Of a stretch of 64,000 nucleotides of DNA, positions 63,819 through 64,000 are shown in pieces; position 1 is the stretch's first letter; each line of letters opens with the position of its first letter. The notes under the pieces are model-generated. The model had not been told where the DNA came from. It made no database searches and worked only from the letters and a program-made list of their open reading frames with translations. The stretch spans positions 1 to 64,000 of the forward strand of contig NZ_SLWX01000007.1 in the NCBI RefSeq assembly GCF_004340525.1, read 5' to 3'. The position numbers and the translations under genes were made by a program. The stretch comes from Chromatocurvus halotolerans. GTDB lineage: Bacteria > Pseudomonadota > Gammaproteobacteria > Pseudomonadales > Halieaceae.

Positions 63819-64000
63819 ATGATCAGAAAAACGGTGCTGGCAACAGCAATCCTGGGCGCCCTCGGCGGCCTTTACGGGTGTTCCGAGGGTGATGAGTCGA
63901 ACATCGTTATCGACGCGCCCACGAATAACACCACCAACAATAACCCTGAAGGGGGCTCGGGTGGTGAAACCGGTGGCAATACCGGAGGTGTTTCGCAGAA
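63819..64000 (+). CDS. Lipoprotein, N-terminal part (cut by window edge)
   Basis: Only about 60 codons are in the window. GGGAGAGAG before ATG 63819 and a signal peptide ending in LYGC (Cys near residue 21) mark a lipoprotein. The mature start is a low-complexity stretch rich in Asn, Thr, Gly and Glu, typical of a flexible tether. It lies 56 bases after the receptor gene and is probably its operon partner, perhaps a surface-exposed binding protein. The rest of the gene is not visible. Confidence 0.7.
   Translation, partial: MIRKTVLATAILGALGGLYGCSEGDESNIVIDAPTNNTTNNNPEGGSGGETGGNTGGVSQ

Noticed and set aside
1-64000. CRISPR arrays, insertion sequences, tRNA or rRNA genes
   Set aside because: I saw no regularly spaced repeats, no transposase or terminal inverted repeats, and no cloverleaf or rRNA-like stretches. 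A covariance-model scan would be needed to exclude small RNAs.

Overview
The window looks like a chromosomal segment of a high-GC, aerobic, free-living gammaproteobacterium. The supporting genes are lipA, nadK, pepN, rmf, the 180-kDa NAD-glutamate dehydrogenase, glcDEF, a Yej-type ABC importer and the MoxR/DUF58/BatABD block. From memory, the string of nadK, rhomboid, DUF1315, DUF2797, pepN, Bat block and large GDH recalls Pseudomonas and its relatives, so I favour Pseudomonadales in the broad sense (including marine former Cellvibrionales). This is inference; no rRNA or tRNA gene is visible to fix it.

Layout. (1) 280-4847: an ICE-type ParB protein without other element genes, an NlpE/META lipoprotein, a cytochrome b561 and OpgH. 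(2) 5060-14153: the most unusual block. CDP-alcohol phosphatidyltransferase and a flippase-like membrane protein read right. A tight left-reading operon encodes GTP cyclohydrolase II, a stand-alone RibD reductase domain, a zinc-less MDR dehydrogenase and a PTPS-fold protein with Glu where the catalytic Cys should be. Divergent from it are a glycosyltransferase and a methyltransferase. Beyond lie a membrane sulfatase-superfamily protein and an FkbM methyltransferase. (3) 14155-16117: alpha/beta hydrolase and enoyl-CoA hydratase. (4) 16110-23646: c-di-GMP signalling. A CBS-PAS-GGDEF-EAL protein stands divergent from an operon of GAF-GGDEF, periplasmic cupredoxin, membrane EAL protein, DUF3034 protein and exported truncated hemoglobin. 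(5) 23787-29823: YejB, YejE, YejA and two separate ABC ATPases. (6) 29926-37358: lipA, DUF1853, nadK, rhomboid, DUF1315, DUF2797, pepN. (7) 37393-44338: left-reading MoxR/DUF58/DUF4381/BatA/BatB-C/BatD operon. (8) 44568-52031: GDH, a PAS-GGDEF-EAL protein and rmf. (9) 52301-57556: glcDEF and an exported M20 peptidase. (10) 57474-60312: LpxH-like phosphoesterase, OlsF-like double acyltransferase and a small SutA-like protein. (11) 60604-end: a TonB-dependent receptor and the start of a lipoprotein gene.

How the genes fit together. Region 2 contains the first two steps of a GTP-derived (riboflavin or pterin-like) pathway but no other riboflavin genes. They are interleaved with enzymes that handle lipid head groups, sugars and methyl groups plus a flippase-like protein, so a GTP-derived, possibly lipid-linked, compound is a reasonable hypothesis. 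Region 4 couples copper or haem chemistry in the envelope to c-di-GMP turnover. Several neighbouring genes (opgH, the sulfatase-like protein, OlsF-like and LpxH-like proteins, the Bat block) also concern the cell envelope.

Limits. All calls come from reading translated motifs and gene layout; no database search was run. Start codons were chosen from visible ribosome binding sites and family N-termini.
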